Origin: Loripinus fragilis
Taxonomy: Eukaryota; Mollusca; Bivalvia; Lucinida; Lucinidae
Direction of reading: 5' to 3'
Assembly (NCBI GenBank): GCA_964019695.1
Contig: OZ026515.1
Location: 127,036,375-127,100,374 of the forward strand
Length of the DNA: 64,000 nt
The notes beneath the pieces are model-generated. The model worked only from the letters and a program-made list of their open reading frames with translations. It did not search any database and was not told the DNA's origin. This document shows positions 1 to 11,608 of the stretch, in pieces; the first letter of the stretch is position 1; each line of letters starts with the position of its first letter. Position numbers and translations under genes: made by a program.

Positions 1-35
1 TTCTGGACACATTTTTCTAAAATTTCCAAAAAGGT

Positions 36-112
36 GGTGTTTGATGGTGGGCAAGAAAAAGGATCCGATATTTGTGTTAGGGTGGGATAGAAAAAAATCC
101 GTTCTTCACAAA
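36..112 (+). repeat. Fragment of a dispersed repeat, inverted relative to 13,840-13,915
   Basis: This stretch reads as an approximate reverse complement of 13,840-13,915; shared words include GGTGGGATAGAAAA and GGGCAAGAAAAAG. It is a partial copy with no coding content. Confidence 0.5.
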
Positions 113-127
113 TACCATTTGTCTCAC

Positions 128-388
128 TCTACAAAGTACGAAAGGAAGCAAAGATCAGGAATCAATACAATCAAGTACCACATCTGACCCAGGATACCAC
201 ATGGGGAAGTAAAAAAAAAACAATTAAACGTCCCAAACGAGAGCCAAGAGGTCAGCTCTTTCCCGGCAGGTGACCGCAAGGCAGCAATGAACAGACGCGA
301 AAGTATGACCGCAATACATAAATAACACAAATGATCCACAAAAGAAGTACCGCCTTGGAACGGTCATTAAAATATATTACTGGAGAGC
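128..388 (-). repeat. Retroelement 3'-end family B, copy 1
   Basis: Family B is defined here by copies at 15.9, 42.2, 46.4, 48.0, 60.5 and 61.6 kb. In element orientation it carries CCGTTCCAAGGCGGT, GTGGTCACCTGC, a stretch near CTGACCTCTTGGCTCTCG, CCTGGGTCAGGTGTGG, and the end GATTCCTGATCTTTGCC. This copy lies on the minus strand and directly abuts a family A end. It carries no intact gene. Confidence 0.75.
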
Positions 389-525
389 TTAAAAAATAAG
401 TATGATCATGAAATACCATATTCACAAACCGCAGACAAACCCATAGCACCGCGAAGAAGAGCCACACAACCATCACGAGACTCTAGGAAGACACACTAAG
501 CAAAGCAACCAGCCTCTTTATGGCA
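389..525 (-). repeat. Retroelement 3'-end family A, copy 1 (truncated)
   Basis: Family A copies end, in element orientation, with a stretch resembling GGTATTTCCTGATCATACTC, preceded by GGTTTGTCTGCAG and a CTCTTCNTCGCGGTGC block. This truncated minus-strand copy shows all of these with a few substitutions. The A-to-B tandem junction near 388 suggests two successive insertions or a chimeric retrocopy. Confidence 0.7.
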
Positions 526-1062
526 AAACGCCTCACTCGCATGAACTTTCTAATATTTGTTATTTTATGACTTTCGGCCACTTGTCCTTTTGTCAAGAAA
601 CAAATGCGATGCATTTTATGCTTTAAGCTACTTCAAGCCAACTAACAAATCTTAATGGTCATGAAATGAATATATGCATTTTTGCTATGAATTTTTGGAT
701 AAAACGTAAAATAAGCTACGTATTTGAAACCACAAGACATAGAGCTGAAGTCACCTAGTGTGGAGCTTTACTAAGTGTTCAAAAATAGCCACACCCAGGG
801 GGTCACATGTTCAGCATTATGTTGTAAAGTTAAAACAGATTTTTTTTTCTCTGAAACCACTAGGACTAGAGCCTTGATAGTTGGTATGGACCTCGTCCAG
901 TGGTCCTCTTTTACTATGATTTATTGATGTCTGTTGAATTTTAATTACATTTTTCGAAAAATTATTTCAGGAACGCATACAAACCTAATATTCTGTTGGG
1001 CCTAATTAGGTCCAAACTGTTTGCAAAGGTTGTCTGCAGAGAAGACACTAGCAGGCAAAGGA
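526..1062. other. No gene seen; left edge of duplicated segment 1
   Basis: No ORF, RNA gene or simple repeat is supported. Around 840-960 the sequence resembles 23,300-23,400 (both contain a form of GGTATGTAGCATCGTCTAGTGG), which suggests that the long duplication described at 1,665 starts earlier than its well-conserved part. Confidence 0.5.
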
Positions 1063-1063
1063 T

Positions 1064-1274
1064 TAACTCTTAAAGCGCCACCTATAATTTGCAGCAGACA
1101 GTTTCAAATTTTGCTGCTTTTTCAAAAATAACAAATAAGGCATGATATTACATGAGAATCGTCTGCTGGCAGACGATTCTCATGAAATATCATACCTTAT
1201 TTTTGTTGAATACTAGGAAAGATGTTGCAAAATTTGTCGCCTGCTGCAGTCGTGATTGGCGCTTTAAGGGTTAG
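1064..1274. mobile_element. Foldback MITE, family D copy 1
   Basis: The element begins with TTAACTCTTAAAGCGCC and ends with the inverse, GGCGCTTTAAGGGTTAG. At its centre (about 1,132-1,204) sits a near-perfect hairpin whose apex is GTCTGCTGGCAGAC. The same TTAAAGCGCC ends and CAGCAGAC/GTCTGCTG subterminal words recur in copies near 27.1, 34.5, 38.3 and 38.9 kb. It has no coding capacity. Confidence 0.8.
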
Positions 1275-2177
1275 AGAAACTTATCAAAATATTCTGGATT
1301 GATTTGAAAATAAAATCAGCGCACATCATTTTTTGACCCTCTTATAAGATTGGCCAAATTATAGGTACTGGTCAAAAATCGCTACCAGGCAAATTTGTGT
1401 TTGTTCATCGGTTTATCTGTATCCTTTTAAGTATTGGTCAGATCTGATTAATTATTGGTTTCAATGTTATCTTATTAAGCTTCTACATCTTGTTACTTTC
1501 ATCAATATGATGGGAACTTTTCTATTTAAAGTTTGCTGATACATCACATTTGTTAGCTAAATTTTGGGAGAAGCAGTGCTTTCTCTTGACCTTATGAGTT
1601 TGCTGTCAACAGAAAAAATGTTTTTTTATTAATACCTTGATGCTATATGTATCTGTATACCTAGAAACTAGTTCTTTTCTTTAAAGATTTTCTTGGCAAA
1701 TAAATATATGATTGTACCGTCGCCCACTTTTGCAATGATTATCAATGAGTATCTACTGTTGTTTGACAAAAGAGTAAAATGGCTCCATAAATTGCAGATA
1801 CACATTTCGGTAAAGATAAATGCAAAAATCATCGAAATAATATCAAATGTAAGATAGTTCAATATTTAACCAATATTTTGGGGACATTGATGTATTAACA
1901 ATAACCGGTGATTGAAAAATACAAATGCGACAGAAGCAAATTTTAATCTGTAGTTTGACATAGTATTGGTTCAGAACAGCTTTACCCCTATTTAGAAAAA
2001 AGTTTTCAAGTTATTGAGCTTTTATTATTTTACTGCAGGTTTCCCATACAAAACAATGGTAAAACTAAACAGAGTAGCTCTTGATAAAATATCTAGATAG
2101 TTTAATGCATTTTGATTGTGTTTAGCGTACAACATTCATTATCCCCAGTAATCTTCAGGTAAATATGGTAACATATA

Positions 2178-2416
2178 TGAGCCGCGACATGTGATTTCCA
2201 ACAATGTGGCATTTCGACATGTGTAGACTCAGACGAGCCTGTGCAGTCCCCTTTTAAGCTTAGAAACACCAAATGCTTTTCAGTTGGCAGCTTAACAGTC
2301 ACAGAATATTCAAGCGACTAGCGACGGCTCTGATCAGACTGCGCGTATGCGCAGGCTGATCTGAGGCCTTGCTGGTCGCACATACCACATTGTTGGAAAT
2401 TTCATGTCGCGGCTCA
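2178..2416. mobile_element. TA-flanked MITE, family E copy 1
   Basis: The terminal inverted repeats start TGAGCCGCGACATG and extend about 35 bp with two or three mismatches. Both flanks are TA. The paralogous site in copy 2 of the duplicated segment (about 24,815-24,840) is uninterrupted, reading ACATATATTCAAG, so it works as an empty site with one TA. A TA target and short TIRs are properties of Tc1/mariner-superfamily MITEs. A second copy lies at 48,533-48,772. Confidence 0.88.
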
Positions 2417-2623
2417 TATTTGAGTTATAAGGCACTTATTTTTAGTCTTGTAAGATTTATGGTTATTGTTGCCACTAGTGAACATAAATAAATTTCTTGT
2501 GTAATTTTTACAAATCTAAGACAGATCATGTAAATGCACTTGAAATACGGTTACCCTGTCGAAATTGTATTCTTACTTTTGAGATTATAAAAAAACTAAG
2601 CATAATAGCACTTTAATATTATA

Positions 2624-3760
2624 GATGGCGGGGTAGTATCATGCTAGTAGTTGCCCCAAAGCATTCCCTATATAGAAATTGGAATCAAGGAACCCTGTTG
2701 ACATAGTTGAGGCACTGTTCTTTAAATTCTTATTCATTACCAAGGAAAAAAACATTTGTGGACAGATTCTTAAGTTAAAAGTTTCTAATATATGTTGGGG
2801 ATGTCTCAGTGGCGCAGTTGGTAGCGTCGTCTGTCTGGTGTAGTGCTAGGCGGAGTTGTCGTGGTCGTGGGTTCGAATCTCGTTAGAGGCTCAGTTGATT
2901 CACTATATCCCTCTGTGTATATATATATAACTTTAATGTATACCGCTATGAATTTTGATGACTTATTTTTTCCTGAATGCATCATCTCGATTATGTTTCA
3001 AACTTATATATGACCATAACCTATCATTATAATATCAAAATGGGTGGGATAATTGAAGGGGAGATAGCTCAAAACTACTCAAAATAAGAGGTGTCATCAA
3101 CTGCTCTTATACACTAGAGACTCTGCATTTTAGTTTGTACCGGTATACGACACTAGATGTTAGCAAGATCTGATCAGTGGTAACTTCTGACAGCCTTGAG
3201 ATCTGCAGTAGTAATAGGTGATGGGGTATTTACATGCTTATCATGCCCTAGATCATTCGTATAAAGAAATTTCAGTCTAAAAACCCTGATGACATTGATG
3301 AAGAATTGTCTTCAAATTCTTAGTTATTTCTAAGGACAGAACACTAGTGGATAGATTCTTATATTGAAAATTTCAAATATGTGTTTATGCAAAGCAGTTT
3401 TGACATATAATTTTACTTTAAAAGACGAACAAAATAGTTGAAAAACACATTTATATGACTAAAACTTAACTTTTATACTTTTTTTCAAGTACCTTTATAA
3501 GTAGTGACGGGCACTATTGTTTTTATGTATGCTTCAACTCAATTATTTAACAAACTAACGATCATAACCTCTCAAAATATGATCGAAATGGGTGGTGTAA
3601 TTCAATGGGAGATAACTCAGTTAGTACTCAGAATCAAGAGCGTCATCAACTACTTTTAAAAAACTAGAGACTCCGCATTTTTATTTGGAATATAACACTA
3701 GATGTTGGAAAAAAAATGATTTGTAGACCCCTCTGACAGCCCTGAGATCTGCAGTACTAT
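2624..3760 (+). repeat. 546 bp tandem repeat, two units
   Basis: Two head-to-tail units end in GATCTGCAGTAGTAA (3,214) and GATCTGCAGTACTAT (3,760), 546 bp apart. Repeated landmarks are GGGTATTTACATGCT, CTAGAGACTCTGCATTTT and AAATGGGTGG. The other copy of the duplicated segment contains the same two-unit array with the same spacing (25,922 and 26,468), so the tandem arose before the larger duplication. There is no ORF of note. Confidence 0.8.
2800..2930 (+). mobile_element. tRNA-derived SINE-like insertion
   Basis: The unit contains an A-box-like GGCGCAGTTGGTAGCG and a B-box-like GTGGGTTCGAATCTC at a tRNA-like spacing, then a short body and a TATATATATA tail. The matching positions in the paralogous unit near 25,530 and in tandem unit 2 near 3,370 lack it, so it is an insertion. 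It is not called as a functional tRNA because the arms do not fold into a convincing cloverleaf by eye. Confidence 0.6.
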
Positions 3761-5734
3761 TCAATTATAATATGGATGCATTTTGTGCAGGACGTATTTG
3801 GAAACTTAGTTTTACGATCTAGTCTAATTTTTGTATAAAGTGTTAGATGCCCTACTGAAAAGTGAAAAAAGAAAATGGTAAAAAATGTTAGTGACATGGA
3901 TTTTGTTTCATTTAAAACTTGACCTTGATACGACGGACGGTTTTTATGTTCGTAGATTGGTAGATTTAATGCTAAACAGCGAAAGTAAATGCATACATCA
4001 TGCATATATTTGGAAAGATTGAGCTTTTATCTATACATGCAACCTAAAATTATTTCAAAATGCAATGACTTCTAAGAGGCAAAGACATACCTATATATCA
4101 GACACTGGAAATATGGTAGAAATATGACATTTATGGACTTAGTCTCTCACAGAAAGTAAGTAAAACTTGCATGAAAATGGGTCCATAGCCATACAAAGCT
4201 TCTGAAAATTTGGCTTCTGATAAAGGACACTAAGCGTTACAATATTACATAACCATTATAGCATATACGCAGCAATTATTGGATATGGAAGATTTATGTG
4301 GCACCTCAGCAAATTGTACAGTGAGCATATGAACTTTTATTGTAAAAAGTTGACACAAGTAGAAGTTGGATACGGGCTTTTGAATGTGGCTCAATGTTAG
4401 TTGTAAAGTAGTATTATAATTCTTCTTGTTTACATGGTAACTGGAAGTGTTATGGTAACTTTCATTCCAAAACAAAGTTAATACTTTTGTTTTACTAGAA
4501 ATGGACTGCAACATTAATAGCCTATGGGGTGCTAAAATCCCTTATTTTGTACATACATGACGTCATGAAGCGTTATTATATGTAGAAAATTCATTAAAAC
4601 TGCTTTTGTGCCTCTTAACAGTTGTTGTCATTACTGCATTAAGAAAATTATGCAGATCCGGTCGTTATTGTTTTTTCTACGCAGGGTTGATTTACCCCAC
4701 CCACTTTTTATAACATGGGGGTATGACAGCACTGGAAGTTGTCAGTTATACGCTTAAATCGATACATCAATATAACTGCTGACGAATGATTGAGTATATC
4801 ATGTGCTATGCAAAACCAGAAGAAATTTTAAAATTTGTTCATAATCTTAATTTTAACAGATATAATAACTAGCACTTGACTGTGATTATTTTGGTATATT
4901 TGTTGGTGTTTTAAAATAAAGTTTTGCTGCACTTGTCTAATATTGGCGTTTGATAATTTATTTTGATGGTGAAAAAGAAAAATCGGCTTGACAAATGCTT
5001 GACCAGTGTCCTTTACCATGCCCTATTCAAAGCTATAATTCTTGACCAAACTAAGCGCAAATGATGTAAAATATCAGTTGATAGACAGAGGCTAAATATA
5101 TATACACTTATGGCACCGTAAATTCTATATTTGTAGAGGAGATACAGCCCGATTCTACGAACATAAAAAATGACCCTCGTATATTGGAATGTGATTTTTT
5201 TGTTTGATCTTTGTGTCACAGAACTGCATGGAATGACTAAATAATGCTTTTAGATGCTTAAACCTATATTTTTGCATGATTTCATGGTTTCTTAATCCCG
5301 TTGATACCACCCGCTTCTTCCTGTGAGAGATAAGTGCCCGTTTTGGCTGTGATTAATGACCAGCCTTTGGGTTCAGATAGTTTGTTTTGGCGTTTGTCTA
5401 TCTTTGTACGATTCTTTGGGACATCTTGCTTACACTCAAAATTCTCAGAATGTCGATTGAAAATCTAACTCTTGCTGGTCCAGTTCAAATATTGTTTTCA
5501 GAAAACAAAACAATTCCAAACTCTATTGTCAGAGGTAAAAGTGTTTGCACGGCAAAACGATCGTACGAGTGATGCAAAACAGGCTTTAACGGCCTTGTCA
5601 ATCTTGCCAAGGAAAAGGTGTGGTAAGGTAAACTGTTGACCGTCTTGACATGATTATAGCTGTTGATTGGGATGTTAAACTGCAAACTGAACCAAAAAAC
5701 AGGCGCACACATAAGCAAATCTGTTCGACGAAGC
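3761..5734. other. No gene or named repeat recognised
   Basis: AT-rich sequence with only short, uninformative open frames. No exon with a recognisable domain, tRNA or transposon end was seen. It may hold intronic or intergenic host sequence. Confidence 0.5.
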
Positions 5735-6010
5735 CTTGCGAATAGAGTAGATTTGTGAATTCAAGTGAATTGTGAACGAAAGTTTCGAAAATTTGTTACA
5801 TAATCTTAAATTTTGATGATAGAGAACTATTTGATGCGAATGGTTTACGAACACTAACTGTAATTCGCTAAAATGCGTTTGCTCACGCAAACAAAATATT
5901 TGCGTCCATTAACGATTAGGAGTGATTAGATGCGATTTGGGGCGCAGAGATACGAACTTAAACGCAGCATCGCGAATCTTCGCGAATGGCTCCGAATATT
6001 TCAGAAACGG
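5735..6010. repeat. ACGAA/TTCGC-rich cryptic repeat, left block
   Basis: Words such as GCGAAT, TTCGCGAAT, ATGCG and TACGAA recur every 10-20 bases, unlike the AT-rich surroundings. The same composition reappears at 6,895-7,390. No fixed period and no coding frame are apparent, so it is listed as an unexplained low-complexity block. Confidence 0.4.
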
Positions 6011-6554
6011 CAATCCACCATCCGGTCAATACCAGACGAGCAACACCTTGATTGCCCCCTCCCCCACACACACAACACCACAGCACAGGGTAAAGGTCAG
6101 GTTTTAAACATATATATCTCCAGGTGAAGACAGCATAAAACATGATATATAAATTTAAAAAATGATCAACAAAATCTGCACCGCATGGGAACTGTCAGCA
6201 AAAGAAATACATGTACTGGAAAGCTTCAACAAGTCTCCCTCTTAATTCTGATATGGCTCTGATCTCTGCCCGAGTAAAAATTTTGTTATACATAGTTGGG
6301 CTAAATCACAGCTTAATCGGATTCAAGAATATCCCCTTGTGCTGGAGTGGGGCATGTACCAGAGCACTGGAAAATCAGAAAGACATCAGGTCCATTTTTA
6401 CTCATGGGGTGGGTGGGAGGGTAGTGGTTACGGATAAATAATGCATGATGGGATCGGAACTGATTTAGAGTCCCAACAAAAGACTTGAAAAGCCCGGTAT
6501 CGAGATCGTGCACCCTGGTCTGCTTGGACTACACCACATATGTTGAGAGAGATG

Positions 6555-6613
6555 GAGAGACAGACAGACATACATACAGACAAATACATGTAGAGACTTA
6601 GACAGACATACAT

Positions 6614-6670
<57 letters not shown>
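6555..6670 (+). repeat. (GACA)n microsatellite
   Basis: Imperfect GACA/CATA units from about 6,555 become a pure GACAGACA run from about 6,617 to 6,669. Read in any frame of either strand it produces artefactual four-residue repeat ORFs, which are not genes. Confidence 0.97.
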
Positions 6671-6894
6671 GATTGATTGCATTAGGCACACACAGTGACA
6701 TTATCCTCATCTGAGGTTGTTTAACATGCGCGGATCCAGTCCCCCAACCCCTGTAAAATCACAACGCTATATGGTGACAAGGAACCCCTAAAATTCACAA
6801 GGCTACCAAGCGAGCATTCAATGCTGGGCCATCAAATGGCATTTCGCTGGCGGGGGCCGATGATAGTCCGCTTATAGCTCTCTCCTCATCAACT

Positions 6895-7390
6895 ATAAAG
6901 TGAATAGATCGTAGGAACGCTTCAATTCGCATCGATTCGGTTTTTGTAGTTACAATACACATTGATTGGTATGTAAGCGTAAACCGTTCGTTTTCCGAAC
7001 GTTATTATTCGTTTTTACACGTCGGATTCAAATCGCTTCAATGCGCAAATGTTCGCTACAGTTCGCAAAACATCGCAAAGATGCGTCTCTTGATCGTCAT
7101 CTTTCGCTAGAATGCAAATTAGCTGACCACGATATGCAAATTTGCTCACAGCTGCGATATCTAGCGTATGTTGACGAACGCTATACGAAGACTTACGATT
7201 GATAAACGTATTATGGCGAATCGTTACGAATAACTGTGACGAACATTTATTCGTCACACATTTTTAAACATGCTTAAAATTTTACAACGAACAACACTAA
7301 TTGAACGATCACAAACGAATACAGCCGCATCCATGCGAACATCACCAACGATTTAAAACGTACATCTACGAATGATAACGAATCGGGCTG
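6895..7390. repeat. ACGAA/TTCGT quasi-periodic block
   Basis: Nearly 500 bases contain ACGAA or its complement TTCGT/TTCGC at irregular 8-20 base spacing, mainly the TTCG orientation in the left half and CGAA in the right half. The rest of the window is poor in these words. No ORF longer than about 80 codons is found and no family match is recognised. Confidence 0.45.
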
Positions 7391-7839
7391 AAGTCCTATT
7401 CGTCAGTATGTGCATGATATGATGACGTTGGGTCGTTTTCGTCTATGTGTGAGGAGGCCTTTATCGACGATGGATTCGCCAAACCGTATCCACCGCAGTT
7501 AGTGAATGTTGTTATTAGAAGCGCCATCTTAACTATCATACGGAAAACGATGAAGAAAACTGACAGTGGCGGGATTGAAAACTTTCTGTCATAGAAATCC
7601 TTCCTCCAAAGGGAATTCAGAAATTCTACCACATTTAACTCCTGGCTATATTTGTCAATGGCCCGGAATAGAGGAGACGCATGTTAAAAAAACTGTATCC
7701 CATAATGATACTGACCGGCCGCCTGTTCTTGCACCCGCGGCACTAATACGAGACAGACAAAGGTACTTTGTACCATTCAGTCCTATCCTATGTTCGGGAA
7801 CGCTTTAAAGATCTAACTTGCCATCATAGTGGCACCAAG

Positions 7840-9590
7840 ATACTTCATAACAAGACATCTCTCTCCGCGCCTGTATTGTTTGCAATATTTAACATTTAAA
7901 TAAATTGTAAACTTGTGATATAATTTTTTGTGAGGTCATTAAATTATTCGCGCAAATTTTCAACTTGAGCGAACGGCAAATGTCCTGGCGAGACTGCACA
8001 TCGCAGGTCTGACCTGAACCATTGCTGTTTGCGTTCCATATATTTCGGTTAAATATTCCCAGAATGCAGAGATACACACCGACCTGAGAACCAGAACTGA
8101 CAAAACAATTTATAAATGGTAAAGGTATTTAAACAGCAAACAGCAATGGGGCTGATCAGACTGCGCAGATAAAGTATTATGCGCATTTGTTGTTCGCATA
8201 TGGTTAACTGAAAATTCATGCATATAGTAGCATCTAGGCAGTGAAGACAAGAAACTGCTATGGGCATTAATATCTGCATAGTTTGAGCTAGCCTGCGTTC
8301 CAGTCTGGTCATTTTTTCTTCTTTTTTATTTTTCCATTTCTTGGTCAAAAATGACAACATCAATCAAAATCAATAACGGACAACCGATACCTTTGATGTG
8401 GTATCTTTTTATTCTCTTATTTTTTTTAGAATATTAGCAATATTAGCGTTAGAAAATATTGCCAAAATATTGACGACTGGACCCAGGCTAAGTCTGACCT
8501 GCTCAAAACTCTTCTGGCACACGTTTTATGATGTGGTCATCTCGGGAACTCGGTGGGAGTTCGCTCATCTGTGTTTAAAGCTGATAAGGATCTGGCCTAA
8601 AGCACTTTGGTGCATTTTTCTGTCTGCATTATTTTGTATTATATTTTTTAACTTGTAGCGAAGACGCTGATCAGACCTTTTTGTCAAACTGAATGTTCTT
8701 TACCTCGGGTCTTTAAAGATGTCAGCTGATTTTATTTTCGAAAAATGTACCGTTTGGATCCAGATAAGAACCGAGCATGTACTCGAAGAACTGTCTCAGT
8801 GAGACGGTTCTTATGAGAGCGCCCAAAGCGAATGTTAAAATGATGGATGAAATATTTACAATACTATGCTGGATTTTTTCCTTATTGTCTAGACCTCGAA
8901 ATAGAATGGAGAAATTAGGTATATTGGCTCGAGCCTAGACCTATGATTCTATACCGAGAGAAGATTTGCATCAACATTACTGATACGGGTAAACGTGAAA
9001 AAAATGTTACATTTTGAAATACGTTATCGAGATATGCCTTTTTGTTCTGTTTTGTTCTGATATAAAAAAGAACATTCAGATTAAAGAACGTTCTGCTGCA
9101 TGATCGCTCGAAACGATAATTCTTTAATTATAATCGTTGTCGTTAACACAGGTGTCATTTTCTTAATCTTGTTTTATAACGACCCCCTTTGACACACTGG
9201 GATAAATAAATACGCTTCAGTTACGCTTTAGTGGACGTACATGGTGTATTACATTCTAAGATGAAAACCCTATTAGTTGAGCATGCATACTCTAATTTGA
9301 AACAAATTTTATGAGCACATTTTAAGTTACATAAATGAAAAATCCATCCAACAATTCTGGTAAAATATTCAGATGGTATAATTAGGTACCCTCCCAGTAC
9401 CAATACTGAACAGCAATATCATCGATGCGAGACGAATACCATCGATACCTGAACTCAGATACAATCGATTTCGCGATAAAGTGACCACGGTGTAAGGGGG
9501 ACAATTGACTTATCGATTGATTAGGTGATCAAGAACCACAACTGACCTGTTAAGTCGGGCCATAGTTCTATTTGTGGCACCAAGAGGAGT
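7840..9590 (+). repeat. Long duplicated segment 2, copy 1
   Basis: Matches 36,727-38,938 in the same orientation with many small indels. Shared landmarks include ATACTTCATAACAAGACATC, GCATTTGTTGTTCGCATA-type sequence, CTGATTTTATTTTCGAAA, GGTGATCAAGAACCA and GCCATAGTTCTATTTGT. Copy 1 lacks the two foldback elements found in copy 2. It is non-coding in its present state; the nature of the original unit is unknown. Confidence 0.78.
8780..8818. repeat. Hairpin, family C copy 1
   Basis: Inverted repeat centred on CTCAGTGAG with arms that read GAAC-GTCTC / GAGAC-GTTC. It belongs to a set of four (also 10,269, 20,053 and 37,626) that share the sequence GAGACGGTTCTT. Confidence 0.75.
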
Positions 9591-9649
9591 GATTCTGGGT
9601 GGTTATAGGTTGTTTTAATGTGGCCGTATGAACAACACTTTAAGAAAAT

Positions 9650-9726
9650 CTTTCTATTTTTTTTTTGTTTGTTTTTTTTTTGTGTGTGTGTTTCGTTTTT
9701 TTTTTTTTGGGGGGGGGGGGGGCGGG
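9650..9726. repeat. T-rich run followed by a 14-base G run
   Basis: A T-rich tract with TG interruptions is followed at about 9,709 by 14 G, one C and five more G on the plus strand. It is capable in principle of a G-quadruplex. Homopolymers of this length are also a common site of assembly error. Confidence 0.85.
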
Positions 9727-10190
9727 GGTGTGAATTAATCATGGCAATCAGTACTATTTAAATGCTCGTACTAATTATACTATCGTTTGAAAGTCCTGAA
9801 CCTTCAATTATTTTAGGTGCATATTTCCTAGGTGCTGGCAAAACGACGAACCTTTGTTACAATTGCAAATATCTTAGCGTAAAAAGGACAAATACGACAA
9901 ATGAGCGTCTGTTTAGTTAAAAGCTCTTATAAAGCCTATAAACGGTGTCTATTATACTTCCTAAATAAGCTGTTTTAGAGATCGGTGTTACCAAAATAAC
10001 ATAGGCAGACTGTCTACAGCAACCTTTTTGTCTAATTGGTACGTTCAAACCATTCATTAGCTCACAGTAACTGCAGTTTCAACTTCGACCAGCCGACTGA
10101 TTCCTAGCTTCGAGGTTATCCAACTGACCATACAAGTTTAGATGTTAGTTTAAACGTATAGGCCTAAAATGAAGTGTGTTCTTGTTTTGC
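9727..10190. other. No gene seen
   Basis: No exon, RNA or transposon end could be supported here. Confidence 0.5.
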
Positions 10191-10385
10191 ACATAGGTCC
10201 AGATAAGGATAGTTTGTACACCCAAAATTGCATTCATTTCCTTACCCATCAATTTAAACATGTGTTTTGGTGCTCAAAAGTACCGTCTCAGTGAGACGGT
10301 TCTTTTGAGTACCCACAACATATGTTTTGGTTGAAAAATAAGAAAATTAATTTTCCAGCTTGCACTCTTATCTGGAGGCCTGTTT
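10190..10385. mobile_element. Foldback element, family C copy 2
   Basis: The core hairpin is at 10,269-10,314, with the apex CCGTCTCAGTGAGACGG and outer arms GTGCTCAAAAG / CTTTTGAGTACCC. The downstream sequence (ACCCACAACATATGTTTTGG, then CACTCTTATCT-GAGGCCTG) is shared with the copy at 20,053, so the mobile unit is larger than the hairpin. Confidence 0.7.
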
Positions 10386-10689
10386 ACAACTTTCATCTCG
10401 GATGTAGTTATCGTCCTTCTTATAAATGTAGAAATGTAAACAGCAGGATAAATTCCGTGGTCAGCAAATGTTTGAAAGCAGCTAAAGGGTACTAAATTTT
10501 CTGTCGGTATTTCTTGTCCTTAACACGCCCGGTTACAACAGCACGCATAATTACATACTTTACTGTTTGAGACTCAACACACCTGGTCAGGTTGTTTACA
10601 TAACTTAATCTATGAAACACACCCAGCCATAATTTTCAATTAGAAGTAAACATTTAAAAATTGAATTCAATTTTTAGAATGTTCATGGA

Positions 10690-11210
10690 ATTACGATTGC
10701 ACAAACGGTTCTGCTCCATCGAACAAAAGGCCACCAGAGCCAAAATAGAATTTTCTTAGAATTTTTGTTTTCGACATCTCCTCCTTAAACGAGTCCAAAT
10801 ATATAATTATTTCACCTGAATGTTTCCCATAATGCCCAGTACCAATATCGCACAAACGGTGATGCTCTGTCGAACAAAATGGCCAGCAGAACTAAAAAAA
10901 AAATAGAAATATCTTTAAACGGTATCTTCTCCTTAACCACTTATCAAAATTCAATATAATTTTACAGAATCGTTTCAACCCAATTGCACAAACCCTTACA
11001 CTCAGCTTTACAAAACGGCCACCAGAGCTAAAATAAAAATAAAATGTCTCCTCCTTAACCACTGGTCCAAATTAATAATAATGCCACAGAAATGTTCCAC
11101 CAAAAAATTGCAGAAGAACAAAATGCCCAATAGAGCTAAAATAGAAATATCCTAAAGGTCATTACCTCCTCAACCACTGACTCTATTGATCGATCCAGGG
11201 CCCCAGGACC
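10690..11210 (-). repeat. Degenerate tandem repeat of about 110-150 bp units
   Basis: Four units, each containing a form of GCACAAACGGTT-CTC, GAACAAAATGGCCACCAGAGC and CTCCTCCTTAACCAC. The unit is the reverse complement of the array at 56,689-57,430. It resembles internal repeats of common bivalve interspersed elements. Confidence 0.75.
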
Positions 11211-11608
11211 CTCTTGTTATTATTATTTACAACCTATGTCCCAAGCAAAGGGACCTATTTGACATAAATATGTATCTTAGAAAAGCATGCTATATATATT
11301 TGATTCTATGTTGGCCAGTGTATTTTAAGTCATGTGATAAGCCGTGAAAAGGAAATAGGCATAGTAGTTGCATGAGCTGTTGCATCCTCAAATCAACAAT
11401 GTGTGTAAGCAACTCTCATTCAACACAAAGATGAGTTGTTGTTTTTTTTTTAAATAGAATATATTAAAGAAAATTCCTATTCAGAAGAAGGTTAAACTTT
11501 TTACACAGCACCTAAAATATTTATTTATGCATTAGTACAAATAATATTAACCTACTACTTGTAAGCCACGCAAAAATGTATACATTTGTGGTGCTGCGAT
11601 AAAAACAT

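Larger units (their letters stand above)
1665..3760 (+). repeat. Long duplicated segment 1, copy 1
   Basis: This block aligns by eye with 24,095-26,468 in the same orientation, about 22.5 kb away. Shared landmarks include TTTGACATAGTATTGGTTCAG, CATACAAAACAATGGTAAAA and TATCTAGATAGTTTAATG, and both copies stop at GAGATCTGCAGTACTAT. Copy 1 carries insertions that copy 2 lacks (the MITE at 2,178 and a SINE-like unit at 2,800); copy 2 carries a family A element that copy 1 lacks. The block may be an unclassified transposon or a segmental duplication; no coding frame survives. Confidence 0.8.

Noticed and set aside
6428..6710. Open frames rich in C-L-S-V repeats
   Set aside because: They are produced by the GACA microsatellite read on the minus strand.
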